Assembly: GCA_017934745.1 (NCBI GenBank)
Contig: JAGBIY010000009.1
Span: 95,725 to 159,724, forward strand
Direction: 5' to 3'
Length of the DNA stretch: 64,000 nucleotides
Origin: Treponema sp.
Lineage (GTDB): Bacteria > Spirochaetota > Spirochaetia > Treponematales > Treponemataceae
Shown here: one piece after another, positions 41,915 to 51,286 of the stretch
Layout of the letters: each line of letters begins with the position of its first letter
How positions within the stretch are numbered: position 1 is the stretch's first letter
Notes under the pieces: model-generated
What the model was told of the DNA's origin: nothing
The model's input: the letters and a program-made list of their open reading frames with translations, nothing else
The model's database searches: none
Translations under genes and position numbers: made by a program

Positions 41915-42253
41915 ATGCCAGCATTTCTGAACGCAAAAACCGTTTTGAATTCTTTTGTTCCGATAAGCCGATTCAACAAGGGAGAGGCAAAAAAAATCAT
42001 AAGCGAGGTTCAGGACGATGGGGTGAAATTCATCATAAGCGACAACGCCCCGGAATGTGTCATGCTCAGCCTTGACCAATACAAGAATCTTCTTGAAGAG
42101 ATTGAGGATTTGGAGCTTGCGGCAACCGCCCTTGAACGGGAATATCGAAACACAGAAAAAAAATACATTCCGTTCGATCAAGTTCTTGCGGAGGCGGGAA
42201 TTACGCAAGCGGACTTGGATTCTGTTGATGAAACGGAGATTGAGTTCGAATGA
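41915..42253 (+). CDS. Phd/YefM-type antitoxin
   Basis: 112 residues. VPISRFNKGEAKKIISEVQDDGVKFIISDNAPECVMLSLDQYKNLLEEIEDLEL matches the Phd/YefM fold, which dimerises, binds operator DNA and covers the toxin with its C-terminal helix. An AAGGAGG site precedes the ATG, and a consensus -10 lies upstream. It overlaps the toxin gene by four bases (ATGA). The C-terminus is acidic, as expected for toxin binding. Confidence 0.88.
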   Translation: MPAFLNAKTVLNSFVPISRFNKGEAKKIISEVQDDGVKFIISDNAPECVMLSLDQYKNLLEEIEDLELAATALEREYRNTEKKYIPFDQVLAEAGITQADLDSVDETEIEFE

Positions 42254-42603
42254 AAAAATGGAGCGTAGTATTCGAGTCGGATGCTAAAAAGGACTTCGAC
42301 AACCTTGACGGATCTCAAAAACCACAAGTCGCAAAGGCAATCGATAAAGTAAGCCAAAATCCACTTCCACAATCAGAAGGCGGATATGGAAAGCCGCTCG
42401 GAAATAAAGGTGGCAACGACCTGTCTGGACTTCTGAAAATCAAGCTAAAGCGGTTAGGACTTCGGATTCTTTATCGTCTTGTGCGCGAAAATGAAGTCAT
42501 GAAAATCATCGTCATATCGGTACGCACCGACGACGAAGTGTACACTCTTGCAGCAAAGAGGATACAAAGCAGTAGTTCATTGACAACAAACAGCCCCTCA
42601 TAA
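42250..42603 (+). CDS. RelE/ParE-superfamily toxin
   Basis: 117 residues, partner of the Phd-type antitoxin. WSVVFESDAKKDFDNLDGSQKPQVAKAIDKVSQNPLP, then LKIKLKRLGLRILYRLVRENEVMKIIVISVRTDDEVYTLAAKR, is the typical RelE/ParE core. The basic strand with conserved Arg residues (GLRILYRL) is usual for mRNA-cleaving members. The serine-rich C-terminal tail (SSSSLTTNS) is extra. It looks intact. A bidirectional terminator follows, separating it from argS. Confidence 0.88.
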   Translation: MKKWSVVFESDAKKDFDNLDGSQKPQVAKAIDKVSQNPLPQSEGGYGKPLGNKGGNDLSGLLKIKLKRLGLRILYRLVRENEVMKIIVISVRTDDEVYTLAAKRIQSSSSLTTNSPS

Positions 42604-42609
42604 TTAAAG

Positions 42610-42658
42610 AAAACTCCAGCGGTGCACTTCAAACTCATGACTGACCACTGGAGTTTTT
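42610..42658. terminator. Bidirectional terminator between RelE module and argS
   Basis: aaaactccag pairs with ctggagtttt, and A/T runs on both sides let it act in both directions. Confidence 0.8.
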
Positions 42659-42673
42659 CATATCAATCGGAGA

Positions 42674-44521
42674 TTACATCCTGTCCAAATACGGCACCAG
42701 AACAAGCCCCATCGCTTCCTTGAGGACGCGGAGGGTCGCCGAAGCCAATATGAGCCTAGCCCTCTTCAAGTTCTCGTCGGTTGAGCCGAGAATCGGGCAC
42801 TCTTGGTAGAACTTGGAGAAGAGCTTCGCCACGTCGTAGATGTAGACCGCTATCACGGACGCGTCGAAATTCTCGGCGGAGCGGCGGATTGTCTCAGGGT
42901 ACTCGCCGAGCTTCTTCAAAAGCTCCCACTCCTCTTCCGCGCCAAGAAGCTTGGCGGCTTCGGACGGAGACATGGCCTTCACGCCGGCCTCTTCCGCCTT
43001 GCGGAGAATCGATGCGATGCGCGCGCCCATGTACTGCAGGTACGGTCCCGTGTTTCCGTTGAACGAAAGCGATTCCTCCGGGTTGAAAATCATGTCCTTC
43101 ACAGGAGAGACCTGAAGGAGATAGTAGTGCAAGGCGGCAAGCGCAACTTTTTCCGCAACCTCGTTCGCGTCGCCAACATCCTCCTCGCGCCCCTTATCTT
43201 TTATGGCCTTCAAAGCGTCATCGCGGAGTGAATCAATCAAATCGTCTGCGTCAACGACAGTTCCCTCGCGGCTCTTCATGCGGCCGTTCGGAAGGTTCAC
43301 GAGACCGTAGCTCAAGTGGTAGAGCTTCTCGGCCCAGTCGAATCCGAGCTTCTTCAAAATGTAGAAGAGGACCTTGAAGTGGAAAATCTGCTCGCTCGCG
43401 ACGACGTAGACGAGCTGGTTGAACGCCCAGTCCTTGTGCCTTGAAATCGCCGTTCCGATGTCCTGCGTGATGTAGACGCTCGTTCCGTCCTTCCTCAAAA
43501 GAACCTTCTCGTGGTCCTCGCCGTCCTTGCCCTTGCCCACGGCCTCCGTAACGTCAACGCGCACAGAGCCGTCCTCGGCCTTGAAGAACACGCCCTTCTC
43601 AAGCCCCTTCAGAATCTCGTCCTTGCCCTTCAAGTAGGTCTCGCTCTCGAAATAGAACTTGTCGAACGAAACTCCCGTCCTGTCGTATGTGACCTTCACG
43701 CCGTCGAACGTCCACTTGTTCATCATTTCCCAGAGCTTTCTCGTCTCCTCGTCGCCGGCCTCCCATTTTCTGAGCATCTCCTCGGCCATCTCCTGCGCCT
43801 CCGGGTGGGCGGTCTCAGGCTTTCCCTTCTCGCCTTTCAAATATTTGTCGAATTCGACGTAGCACTGGCCGACGAAGTGGTCGCCCTTCATGCCCAGGCT
43901 TTCCGGGGTGTCGCCGTTCTTCTCGTGGAAGAGCTTGTATGCGAGCATGGACTTGCAGATGTGGATTCCGCGGTTGTTGATGAGGTCCACCTTGAAGACT
44001 TCCGCGCCGGCTTTTTTGAGGATTCTCGACACGGACTCTCCGAGGGCGTCGTTCCTCAAGTGACCGAGATGGAGCGGCTTGTTCGTGTTCGGGGAGGAGA
44101 ATTCTATCATCACTTTCCTGCCGTCCAGGAAAGGCTTTCCGTCGGAGCCGAGAGTGCCGAATTTGTCGCCCTCGGATTCTATTTTTGAGAGGATTGAGGC
44201 GGCGGAAGCGGATTTGTCGAGCTTCACGTTCACATAGGGACCGACGGCAATGACTTCGCCGATTGAAGATGCCGCTTTCGAGAGCTCTGAATCAGATGAA
44301 ATCACCTTCACAATCTCCGAAGCGATAGCGGCAGGATTGCTGCCGAAGGATTTTGCGAAGACGAACATCGGAACACCGAGGTCGCCCATCTCAGGTTTCG
44401 GAGGATTCACGACGGCGGCTTTCTCGAAAAGTGCGGCATCGATTTCGACACCCTTCTCTTTTTTGAACATCTCCACGGCGGAGACTACAAGATTTTTGAA
44501 TTCGATTTTTGAGTCAGACAT
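42674..44521 (-). CDS. argS: Arginyl-tRNA synthetase
   Basis: 615-residue class I aminoacyl-tRNA synthetase that charges tRNA-Arg. The N-terminal additional domain is followed by the HIGH-type motif in FSSPNTNKPLHLGHLRNDAL. The KMSKS-equivalent loop is GRMKSREGTVVDADDLI, and the anticodon-binding helical domain ends in LVPYLDRM. The ATG at 44521 follows AAGGA; an in-frame extension to 44584 is unlikely. Length and order are normal for bacterial ArgRS. It shares a terminator region with the RelE module and is divergent from the GH105 gene. Confidence 0.96.
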   Translation of the reverse strand: MSDSKIEFKNLVVSAVEMFKKEKGVEIDAALFEKAAVVNPPKPEMGDLGVPMFVFAKSFGSNPAAIASEIVKVISSDSELSKAASSIGEVIAVGPYVNVKLDKSASAASILSKIESEGDKFGTLGSDGKPFLDGRKVMIEFSSPNTNKPLHLGHLRNDALGESVSRILKKAGAEVFKVDLINNRGIHICKSMLAYKLFHEKNGDTPESLGMKGDHFVGQCYVEFDKYLKGEKGKPETAHPEAQEMAEEMLRKWEAGDEETRKLWEMMNKWTFDGVKVTYDRTGVSFDKFYFESETYLKGKDEILKGLEKGVFFKAEDGSVRVDVTEAVGKGKDGEDHEKVLLRKDGTSVYITQDIGTAISRHKDWAFNQLVYVVASEQIFHFKVLFYILKKLGFDWAEKLYHLSYGLVNLPNGRMKSREGTVVDADDLIDSLRDDALKAIKDKGREEDVGDANEVAEKVALAALHYYLLQVSPVKDMIFNPEESLSFNGNTGPYLQYMGARIASILRKAEEAGVKAMSPSEAAKLLGAEEEWELLKKLGEYPETIRRSAENFDASVIAVYIYDVAKLFSKFYQECPILGSTDENLKRARLILASATLRVLKEAMGLVLVPYLDRM

Positions 44522-44656
44522 GTTGTTTTTCCTTGTTTTGGGCGGTTGGATTGTCTGAAAACGACAATTTCCAAACGATTCCATTCTATACTTTAGGCTT
44601 GTTTTTGATTATTATAAAAAATCACACCTCATTTTACTAGTAAAGGAGTTAGTCAC

Positions 44657-45805
44657 GTGGCTAAGCTGGACACAACTGTAATCGACCAATACATCGACGA
44701 CCTGATGAACAAATCGACGGCCGAGATTCCCGTTTGGAATATCGAAAAAGCGAGGGCTGGAACGAAATCCGGCTGGGACTACATCGACGGATGCATGATA
44801 ATGGCCCTTCTTGAACTCTACGAGACGAGCAAGGACAAGAAATTCCTCAAATTCGCCGACTACTACGAGGATTTCAGAATCGACGAAAACGGAAAGATAG
44901 ACGGATACGAAAAGGAAGAGTGGAACATCGACAACATCAACGGTGGAAAGAACCTCTTCACGCTCTATGAGCTCACAAAAAAGGAAAAATACAGGAAAGC
45001 TCTCGAAAACCTCTACGACCAGGTTGTAAAGCAGCCGAGGACGAAAGAGGGAAACTTCTGGCACAAGAAAATCTACCCGAATCAGGTCTGGCTCGACGGA
45101 CTCTACATGGGACAGCCGTTCTACATGGAATACGAGGCCACGTTCAACAACTCGAAGAACATCGAGGACATCTACCATCAGTTCTTCAACGTGGAGAAAT
45201 TGATGAAGGATTCGGTCACGGGTCTCTACTACCACGGCTACGACAGCGAGAAGAAGATGTTCTGGGCGGACAAGAAGACTGGCTTGAGCCGCAACTTCTG
45301 GCTCCGCTCGCTCGGCTGGTTGAGCATGGCGATGCTCGACACGCTCAACAAGGCTCCTGACAAGGGAAGCGAGCACTGGAACCACCTCAAGCAGATGTTC
45401 ACGGATTTGCAGTTCTCAATGCTCAAATTCCAGGACGCAAGCGGAATGTGGTACCAGGTGCCGAACAGGCCAGGCGAAGGCAAGAACTATCTTGAGACAA
45501 GCGGAACTGCGATTTTCGCATATTCACTTCTCAAGGGATTCAGAACGCAGATTTTGGACGCGCCAGAACTGCAGGGAGCTGGCGTGAAGGCGTTCCGCGG
45601 CATCTGCGACAAATACCTGACGACCGACGACGGAAAGCTCGGACTCGGAGGAATCTGCCTCGTGGCGGGACTCGGCCCTGAAAAGTCGCCGAGGCGCGAC
45701 GGAAGCTTCGAGTACTACATGAGCGAGCCGATTGTCCAGGACGACGCGAAAGGCGTGGGGCCGTTCATCCTCGCATACAACGAATTCAACTTGATAGCAT
45801 CGTGA
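44657..45805 (+). CDS. GH105 unsaturated rhamnogalacturonyl hydrolase
   Basis: 382-residue (alpha/alpha)6-barrel hydrolase of the YteR/YesR type, which removes the unsaturated galacturonic acid left on oligosaccharides by pectin lyases. Diagnostic segments are SGWDYIDGCMIMALLELYE, the catalytic Asp147 in NQVWLDGLYMGQPF, FWLRSLGWLSMAMLD and YLETSGTAIFAYSLLKG. The GTG start has AAGGAG nine bases upstream, and no signal peptide is present, so it acts on imported oligosaccharides. It is alone, without other pectin genes in view, but fits a plant-fibre-rich habitat such as rumen or gut. Confidence 0.93.
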   Translation: MAKLDTTVIDQYIDDLMNKSTAEIPVWNIEKARAGTKSGWDYIDGCMIMALLELYETSKDKKFLKFADYYEDFRIDENGKIDGYEKEEWNIDNINGGKNLFTLYELTKKEKYRKALENLYDQVVKQPRTKEGNFWHKKIYPNQVWLDGLYMGQPFYMEYEATFNNSKNIEDIYHQFFNVEKLMKDSVTGLYYHGYDSEKKMFWADKKTGLSRNFWLRSLGWLSMAMLDTLNKAPDKGSEHWNHLKQMFTDLQFSMLKFQDASGMWYQVPNRPGEGKNYLETSGTAIFAYSLLKGFRTQILDAPELQGAGVKAFRGICDKYLTTDDGKLGLGGICLVAGLGPEKSPRRDGSFEYYMSEPIVQDDAKGVGPFILAYNEFNLIAS

Positions 45806-45827
45806 CGATAAAAACAGTTTCATGACG

Positions 45828-45887
45828 AAAAAGCCGCTGCCAAGTGAAGTGCACATCAAAGCACAAAAACGGACAGCGGCTTTTTTT
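45828..45887. terminator. Terminator between GH105 and pgeF
   Basis: aaagccgctg pairs with cagcggcttt, with A and T runs outside. It sits between converging genes and touches the pgeF stop codon. Confidence 0.85.
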
Positions 45888-46792
45888 CATTCGACGAAGC
45901 AGAAGGCGGCCTGCACGGTCATGGCCTTCGACTTCTCGTCGTTTGGCAAATCCAAAAACGCGGCCTGCCTTCGGAAGCTTCCGAAGACATTTTTTCTGTC
46001 TCCAGACTTTTCATCACCGAACTTGGAACAGCAGGTGCAGTCCGTGGAGACGACAATGTTCTCTTCAAGGACTCCGCTTTTCTCAAGCACGGCGAGATTG
46101 GCCTTCGTGAGCGAAAGCTTGAACCGGAGCTTCTCGCCCATTTTCGACGAATCCTCTTCAACGCTTTCTTCCGTAAAATTCTCCCTGAAATATTCAGCCC
46201 TCTCCCCGTCCACGAAATAGCAGCAGTTTCCGATGTGCGGGCCTATCGCGGCGCAGATGTCCTCCGGCTTGGAACCGTAAAGCTCCGCCATCTTCCTCAC
46301 CCCCTCGCCTATTATGCCGGTTCCCTTCCAGCCTGAATGGAAGGCGCCGAACGCCCCCGTCGCAGTGTCGTAGAGGAAAAGGGGAACGCAGTCGGCCACG
46401 GTCACACAGGGAACGAGGAAGCGGTTCTTCGTCACGATTCCGTCGGCCTTCAATCCGAGCGTGTCGTCCTTCGTCTTGGCTTCCACGACGATTTTCGAGT
46501 GGACAAGCTCCACTGGGACGACGGATTTTTTGCAGTCGCAGACGCGCTTTTCCCCGACGCAGCTTCCCGAACACGAGTGCGTCGAGACTTTCTGGATATA
46601 GCTTTCGACTTTTTCACGGTTCGGGTTTTCCTCGTTCCATCTAAAGCGCATGGAGCCGGCCTTCAAGAGCGACATCCCCCAGAAGGCGGACGCGACAGGC
46701 TCGCCGCGGAAATAGAAAGGAACCTTCACGAATTCAGAATCAGGCTTGGCGGAAAAAGGCTCTCCGCCAGATGCAATGGATATCAATTTCAT
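45887..46792 (-). CDS. pgeF: Peptidoglycan-editing/purine-nucleoside laccase-domain protein (YfiH family)
   Basis: 301 residues of the multicopper-polyphenol-oxidase-like (YfiH/PgeF) family, whose members correct misincorporated L-Ser in peptidoglycan precursors or phosphorylate nucleosides. Metal-site motifs are VPVELVHSKIV, VADCVPLFLYD, GAFHSGWKGTGIIGEGV and IGPHIGNCCYFV. Extra cysteines (HSCSGSCVGEKRVCDC near residue 73, and DCTCCSKFGDE) could bind another metal. The ATG at 46792 lies just after the upstream stop (TGAGCATG), implying co-translation with the gene at 46795. Confidence 0.9.
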   Translation of the reverse strand: MKLISIASGGEPFSAKPDSEFVKVPFYFRGEPVASAFWGMSLLKAGSMRFRWNEENPNREKVESYIQKVSTHSCSGSCVGEKRVCDCKKSVVPVELVHSKIVVEAKTKDDTLGLKADGIVTKNRFLVPCVTVADCVPLFLYDTATGAFGAFHSGWKGTGIIGEGVRKMAELYGSKPEDICAAIGPHIGNCCYFVDGERAEYFRENFTEESVEEDSSKMGEKLRFKLSLTKANLAVLEKSGVLEENIVVSTDCTCCSKFGDEKSGDRKNVFGSFRRQAAFLDLPNDEKSKAMTVQAAFCFVE

Positions 46793-46794
46793 GC

Positions 46795-48519
46795 TCAATT
46801 CTCTTCGAGCATTTTCGGAGTATCGACACTCTCAAGCTCGCGCACAAGGTTGAGGGCAGCCTCGAAAGAATTTTTCGCGTCCCTGAGCGTCGCCTGAAAA
46901 ACGGCGTTCTCGCGCCCCTGGATTCTCGCCAAATTCGAAAGCGTGTCGTACTTGGAATTCTTCACGAATCCGAGGATTCCGTCCAAAAGCGAGACCATCT
47001 CCCTCACAGCGTCCCCGAAACGGTGGAGAATCGACTGTGAATCGGACTCGATGTCGCGCATAGTCTTCTCCAGATTGTTCTGCTCCTGCAGCGACCGCAT
47101 TCCGTTCTCGTCCTTCGTGCTTTTCGCGAACACGGCACCGTACTCTCCGACGGGTTTGAGTTTGTCGCAGAGGATGTTCATCGCCACGGCAATCTTCACC
47201 AGCTCGTTGAACGCCTCCGTGTACGAGACCTGGTTCTCCTTTTTCTTGAAAGCCCCCTCAATCATCACGGTCTTGAGCGCAATCTCGTAGGACTGCGGAA
47301 ACCTTTCTCCGAAATACCAGCAGAGGAAGCCTATCGTAAGCTCGTAGCGGTATGAGAAATCGGAATCTGAAGTCCAAGGCCTGTACGGAAGCAGAGGGAA
47401 TTTCTCCAATCCGAAATTTCCGTTCAAGCCCAGGCGCAGGCTCTCCTTCTTGCATTCGACGACCCAGGAATCCCACCTGAAGTCGAAAATCCTCTTCCAC
47501 TGGCTCTTGAACTTCGCGAACCAGTCCTCGCCGCCGTAGAATTTCTCAGGCACCCAGTTGGAATCCCCAAAAACGACGCGCGTCACGGAGCACATCGGAA
47601 CGGAGCTCATGAACATGTGTATGACGGACGAGTTCGAACGGGCGTTGTTCATGAAATTGACAGCGGCACGGTCGTCTCCGCTCACGTCCTCGGAGAAGCG
47701 GCGCGACTTTCTGACGGAAAACAGGTAGAGGGATTCCAAGAGGCTGTCGGACAAGAGAAAACCGTTGCTCATCAGCTTCGCGAACGAGGTGAATTCATTT
47801 CCGATTATGCTGAACGCGCAAGTGTGCACAGTACTCGAAACCTCCGTGAAGGAACTGAGGAGCTTTATGAAAGGGATTTTCGAAAACTGCCTCAGCCATT
47901 CCACTGATTTCACGGCCTCGTACATCTTCTGCTTAGAATCGACAGGAATGTTCTGGAAAATTTCGTCCATGTTGTGGATAAGCTCCACGCGCAGCTCCGG
48001 CTTTATGTTTGTGGAGACAGGCACGGAAAACGGATTCGCGTTCGTCGACATGTCCTCGTCCACCTCCGGCATGATTATCGAACCGAGGAAAACGTAGAAT
48101 CCGCCCTCGTCCTTCTCTATCGCCGCGATGTACGGACGCAAAAAATCAGCCGCGCTCTTCAGTTCCGCGACCTTGTCGTAGAACAGCGGAAGCAGAAGCC
48201 CCTTCTTCGAGTCCACAAGCCCTGGATAATTGCGCTGGAGGCTTCTGTTTATTTCGGAGATTTTCATCTCGTTGAAGAGAACTATCTGATTCGTGTTCGT
48301 GAAAATAGATTTTAGCCACAAGATAATCCTGAATGGGAGAGACTCCTTCTTCAACTGCTCCTCAAGCGACACCCCGCCGCCCTCTGGAGGCTCCTCCACA
48401 GGCACAAAACTCTCACTCTCGTAAACAGGCGCCGCTTCGTGCATCTTCTCCAACATCTGCTGGCGCTCTTCCCTTGTCATTATCGACACTAGACTGTCGA
48501 ACGAATTTTCCTTTTCCAT
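46795..48519 (-). CDS. Conserved spirochaete-type protein (resembles DUF5312)
   Basis: 574 residues, soluble and helical, with no catalytic motif that I recognise. It resembles a conserved protein of Treponema annotated as DUF5312. Characteristic stretches are SIMTREERQQMLEKMHEAAPVYESE near residue 10, LPFRIILWLKSIFTNTNQIVLFNEMKI near 65, then FLRPYIAAIEKDEGGFYVFLGS. The ATG at 48519 begins the conserved part, and the longer frame to 48591 is rejected. The pgeF gene follows within a few bases, so they form an operon. Confidence 0.75.
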   Translation of the reverse strand: MEKENSFDSLVSIMTREERQQMLEKMHEAAPVYESESFVPVEEPPEGGGVSLEEQLKKESLPFRIILWLKSIFTNTNQIVLFNEMKISEINRSLQRNYPGLVDSKKGLLLPLFYDKVAELKSAADFLRPYIAAIEKDEGGFYVFLGSIIMPEVDEDMSTNANPFSVPVSTNIKPELRVELIHNMDEIFQNIPVDSKQKMYEAVKSVEWLRQFSKIPFIKLLSSFTEVSSTVHTCAFSIIGNEFTSFAKLMSNGFLLSDSLLESLYLFSVRKSRRFSEDVSGDDRAAVNFMNNARSNSSVIHMFMSSVPMCSVTRVVFGDSNWVPEKFYGGEDWFAKFKSQWKRIFDFRWDSWVVECKKESLRLGLNGNFGLEKFPLLPYRPWTSDSDFSYRYELTIGFLCWYFGERFPQSYEIALKTVMIEGAFKKKENQVSYTEAFNELVKIAVAMNILCDKLKPVGEYGAVFAKSTKDENGMRSLQEQNNLEKTMRDIESDSQSILHRFGDAVREMVSLLDGILGFVKNSKYDTLSNLARIQGRENAVFQATLRDAKNSFEAALNLVRELESVDTPKMLEEN

Positions 48520-48574
48520 ATCGGTTAATTCTAAACTACATGAAAAGATGTGGCAAACACCCAAACAGCAATCA

Positions 48575-48617
48575 AAGAAAAAAAAGAGCACCTTTTTTTT
48601 TCAAAAAGATGCTCTTG
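48575..48617 (-). terminator. Terminator after leuB
   Basis: On the minus strand, aagagcat pairs with gtgctctt across an A-rich loop and is followed by a run of eight T residues, about 30 bp past the leuB stop. Confidence 0.75.
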
Positions 48618-48644
48618 CTCTTTTTAGACTCTACAAGTCTAAAT

Positions 48645-49739
48645 CTATTTGTTGAGGTACTCCACGACGAGCTGCCCCATCTTCTTTGTTCCGACGAGCT
48701 TGCCTGCGGCCTTCACTTCGTCGAGGTGGGAGCCTGCGATGTCGCCTGTCCTCCAGCCGTCGTCCAAGACCTTGTTGACGGCGTTCTCGATTTCCTTAGC
48801 CTCCTTCTCAAGTTTGAAAGAGTAGCGGAGGAGCATCGCGGCGGAAAGAATCGTGGCGAGAGGGTTCGCCAGGTCTTTTCCGGCGATGTCAGGAGCAGAA
48901 CCGTGGATTGGCTCGTAGAGGCCAGGGCCTGTTCCGTCGCCCAAAGAAGCCGACGCGAGCATTCCGATTGAGCCTGTAATCTGGGAAGCCTCGTCGGAGA
49001 GGATGTCGCCGAACATGTTGCTCGTAGCGATTACGTCGAACTGTCTCGGGTTCCTGACCATCTGCATTGAAGCGTTGTCGATGTAGAGGTAAGAGAGGGT
49101 CACGTCTGGATAGTCCTTCTTCACGTCCTCGGCGACGCGCCTCCAGAGCTGAGAAGAGTTCAGGATGTTCGCCTTGTCGACGACGCAGAGCCTCTTCTGC
49201 CTGTTCTGGGCGTACTCGAATCCCATGCGGACAATGCGCTCGATTTCAGGGCGTGTGTATTTCTCGGTGTCCCAAGCGGTGTTTCCGTCCTCGCTCGTTC
49301 CGCGCTCGCCGAAGTAGATTCCGCCAGTCAACTCGCGGACGATGAGGATGTCGAGTCCGTCGCCGACGATTTCGTTCTTGAGCGGGCAGGCGTCCTTGAG
49401 CTGCTTGAACATCAGAGCCGGGCGGAGGTTCGCGAAGACCTTCATGCCGCCGCGGAGGCCGAGCAAGGCTTTCTCAGGGCGAATCTCGGAAGCGAGGTTG
49501 TCCCACTTCGGGCCGCCGACGGCACCGAGCAAGGCAGCGTCAGAATCGAGAGCAATCTGGAGCTGCTCCTTCGGAAGCGGGTGTCCAAACTGGTCGATTG
49601 CCGAACCGCCGGCGATGACCTTCGTGTAGTTCCACTTGTGTCCGTACTTCTTCGCGATTGCATCGAGAACGTTCACAGCCTCGGCAACAACATCAGGACC
49701 GATTCCATCACCGGGAATCAAGGCGATTGTCTTTTCCAT
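48645..49739 (-). CDS. leuB: 3-isopropylmalate dehydrogenase
   Basis: 364-residue NAD-dependent decarboxylating dehydrogenase of leucine synthesis, often also acting on 3-methylmalate in the citramalate route to isoleucine (cimA lies at 53269). Landmarks are IALIPGDGIGPDVVAEAV, LLGAVGGPKWD, the Arg residues in FANLRPA and VRELTGGIYFGERG, KANILNSSQLWRRV and SNMFGDILSDEASQ. AGGAG lies nine bases before the ATG. It has its own terminator and appears monocistronic. Confidence 0.96.
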   Translation of the reverse strand: MEKTIALIPGDGIGPDVVAEAVNVLDAIAKKYGHKWNYTKVIAGGSAIDQFGHPLPKEQLQIALDSDAALLGAVGGPKWDNLASEIRPEKALLGLRGGMKVFANLRPALMFKQLKDACPLKNEIVGDGLDILIVRELTGGIYFGERGTSEDGNTAWDTEKYTRPEIERIVRMGFEYAQNRQKRLCVVDKANILNSSQLWRRVAEDVKKDYPDVTLSYLYIDNASMQMVRNPRQFDVIATSNMFGDILSDEASQITGSIGMLASASLGDGTGPGLYEPIHGSAPDIAGKDLANPLATILSAAMLLRYSFKLEKEAKEIENAVNKVLDDGWRTGDIAGSHLDEVKAAGKLVGTKKMGQLVVEYLNK

Positions 49740-49854
49740 TTTATTAAAACTCCTGTTTAAAAAAATTCGCTTCAAATAGAATGGCTTAACTTTAGCATTT
49801 TGAGAGATTGTTAACAATGAAAGAAACTTTCAACAAGGGCATTAAGGCTCTTTT

Positions 49855-50505
49855 TCACAAATTCATGCCGAATCCAAGGGCAAGTGTCTTTTGGACCCCG
49901 ACAAGTTCATACCAGTTGGTCACCAAATCGAAATTCACCTGGCAGAAGGCGCGGTACTCTTTTGAAACGTCATACTCGATTCCGAACGCGCCACGGAAAT
50001 CTGCGTTGAACTTGGAGAACGACTTGGTGTGAATCCACTCGTCATCGCTTCTGGTAAGGAGGGAATTGACGGCGAACTCGACGAGGCCCGCGAAAATCGA
50101 CTTGAAGAGGTTCCCCTCCCTTTGAATGGCTCCAATCGAAGCCAGGGCGTAGACGCTCACGGGCGAGCCGCGGAATTCCTTGAAAAGACCTCCTCCGATG
50201 AAGCCCTCTGGATACGCCCTGAAATTCGAGTATTCAGCGAGTTGAGAGAACTGCGGCTGCAATCCCACTCCGATATAGAAAAAGCCGATGTCGAACCGCA
50301 CGTGGAAGTCGGCCTCGAATCCCCATTTGCCATCGAGGTTCACAAGCGGAGCGACATGCATGACCGTGTGGGAAATGGTCGCGCCCGAAGACGGCTCGTC
50401 AAGAGAAATGATTCCGTTGTCCTCCGAAAAAACCGAGAAAGTGAAAAACGCAAGAAACGCAAGCGCAAAAAAGAGCCTGCGGAAAGACTGTTCGAATAGC
50501 CGCAT
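49855..50505 (-). CDS. Predicted outer-membrane beta-barrel protein
   Basis: About 216 residues. A signal peptide (RRLFFALAFLAFFTFSVFS) precedes alternating hydrophobic/polar strands with aromatic girdle residues (GKWGFEADFHVRFDIGFFYIGVGLQPQF) and ends in ALGFGMNL, where a beta-signal would be expected. No close family is recognised. The ATG at 50505 is the likely start, although a longer frame exists. It is divergent from pyrE. Confidence 0.7.
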   Translation of the reverse strand: MRLFEQSFRRLFFALAFLAFFTFSVFSEDNGIISLDEPSSGATISHTVMHVAPLVNLDGKWGFEADFHVRFDIGFFYIGVGLQPQFSQLAEYSNFRAYPEGFIGGGLFKEFRGSPVSVYALASIGAIQREGNLFKSIFAGLVEFAVNSLLTRSDDEWIHTKSFSKFNADFRGAFGIEYDVSKEYRAFCQVNFDLVTNWYELVGVQKTLALGFGMNL

Positions 50506-50595
50506 ACGAAAAATTATAGCAGATATTTCCCGGAAAACTTGATTTTGCATGGGTTCTGTTTCTAAAATGTTGAGAAATTACTTAGGAGTTTTTTT

Positions 50596-51282
50596 ATGGA
50601 AGATTACAAGAAAGAATTCATCGATTTCATGGTAGAGTGCCAGGTCTTGAAATTCGGCTCGTTCACGCTCAAATCTGGAAGGCAGTCGCCCTTCTTCATG
50701 AACGCGGGCGCGTATGTGACTGGAAGCCAGCTCAAAAGGCTCGGAGAATTCTACGCGAAGGCCATCCACGACAATTTCGGAGACGACATCGACGTGTTCT
50801 TCGGGCCGGCCTACAAGGGAATCCCGCTCGCAGTGGTCACGGCGGTCGCATATTCATCGCTCTACGGCAAGGAAATCAAGTACTGCTCCGACAGGAAGGA
50901 AGCGAAGGACCACGGAGCCGACAAGGGCGGTCTCCTCGGCTACAACATCAAGGACGGCGACAGGGTCGTGATAATCGAGGACGTTACGACTTCCGGAAAA
51001 TCAATCGAAGAGACCTACCCGAAAATCAAGGCGCAGGAGACGGTGCCGGGAGGAATCAAAATCGTGGGCGAAATCGTCTCGCTGAACAGGATGGAGAAGG
51101 CCCCAGACTCGACAAAAGCCGCGCTCGACGTGATTTCGGAAAAGTACGGTTTTCCGGCCAAGGCAATCGTCACGATGAACGACGTAATCGACGCGCTCTA
51201 CACGAACGGCGACAAGAAAGTCATCACCGACGAAATCAAGGCCGAAATCGACAAGTACTACGCAGAGTACGGCGCGAAATGA
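50596..51282 (+). CDS. pyrE: Orotate phosphoribosyltransferase
   Basis: 228-residue enzyme that converts orotate and PRPP to OMP in pyrimidine synthesis. The order fits the family: FGSFTLKSGRQSPFFMNAG, the dimer loop KEAKDHGADKG and the PRPP motif VVIIEDVTTSGKS. AGGAG lies about eight bases before the ATG. No other pyr genes are nearby. The stop is four bases before hairpin repeat copy D. Confidence 0.96.
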   Translation: MEDYKKEFIDFMVECQVLKFGSFTLKSGRQSPFFMNAGAYVTGSQLKRLGEFYAKAIHDNFGDDIDVFFGPAYKGIPLAVVTAVAYSSLYGKEIKYCSDRKEAKDHGADKGGLLGYNIKDGDRVVIIEDVTTSGKSIEETYPKIKAQETVPGGIKIVGEIVSLNRMEKAPDSTKAALDVISEKYGFPAKAIVTMNDVIDALYTNGDKKVITDEIKAEIDKYYAEYGAK

Positions 51283-51286
51283 TTTC

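Noticed and set aside
48333-48971. 212-residue frame overlapping the leuB end and the DUF5312-like gene start
   Set aside because: It runs opposite to two well-supported genes and across a terminator, with no family resemblance.
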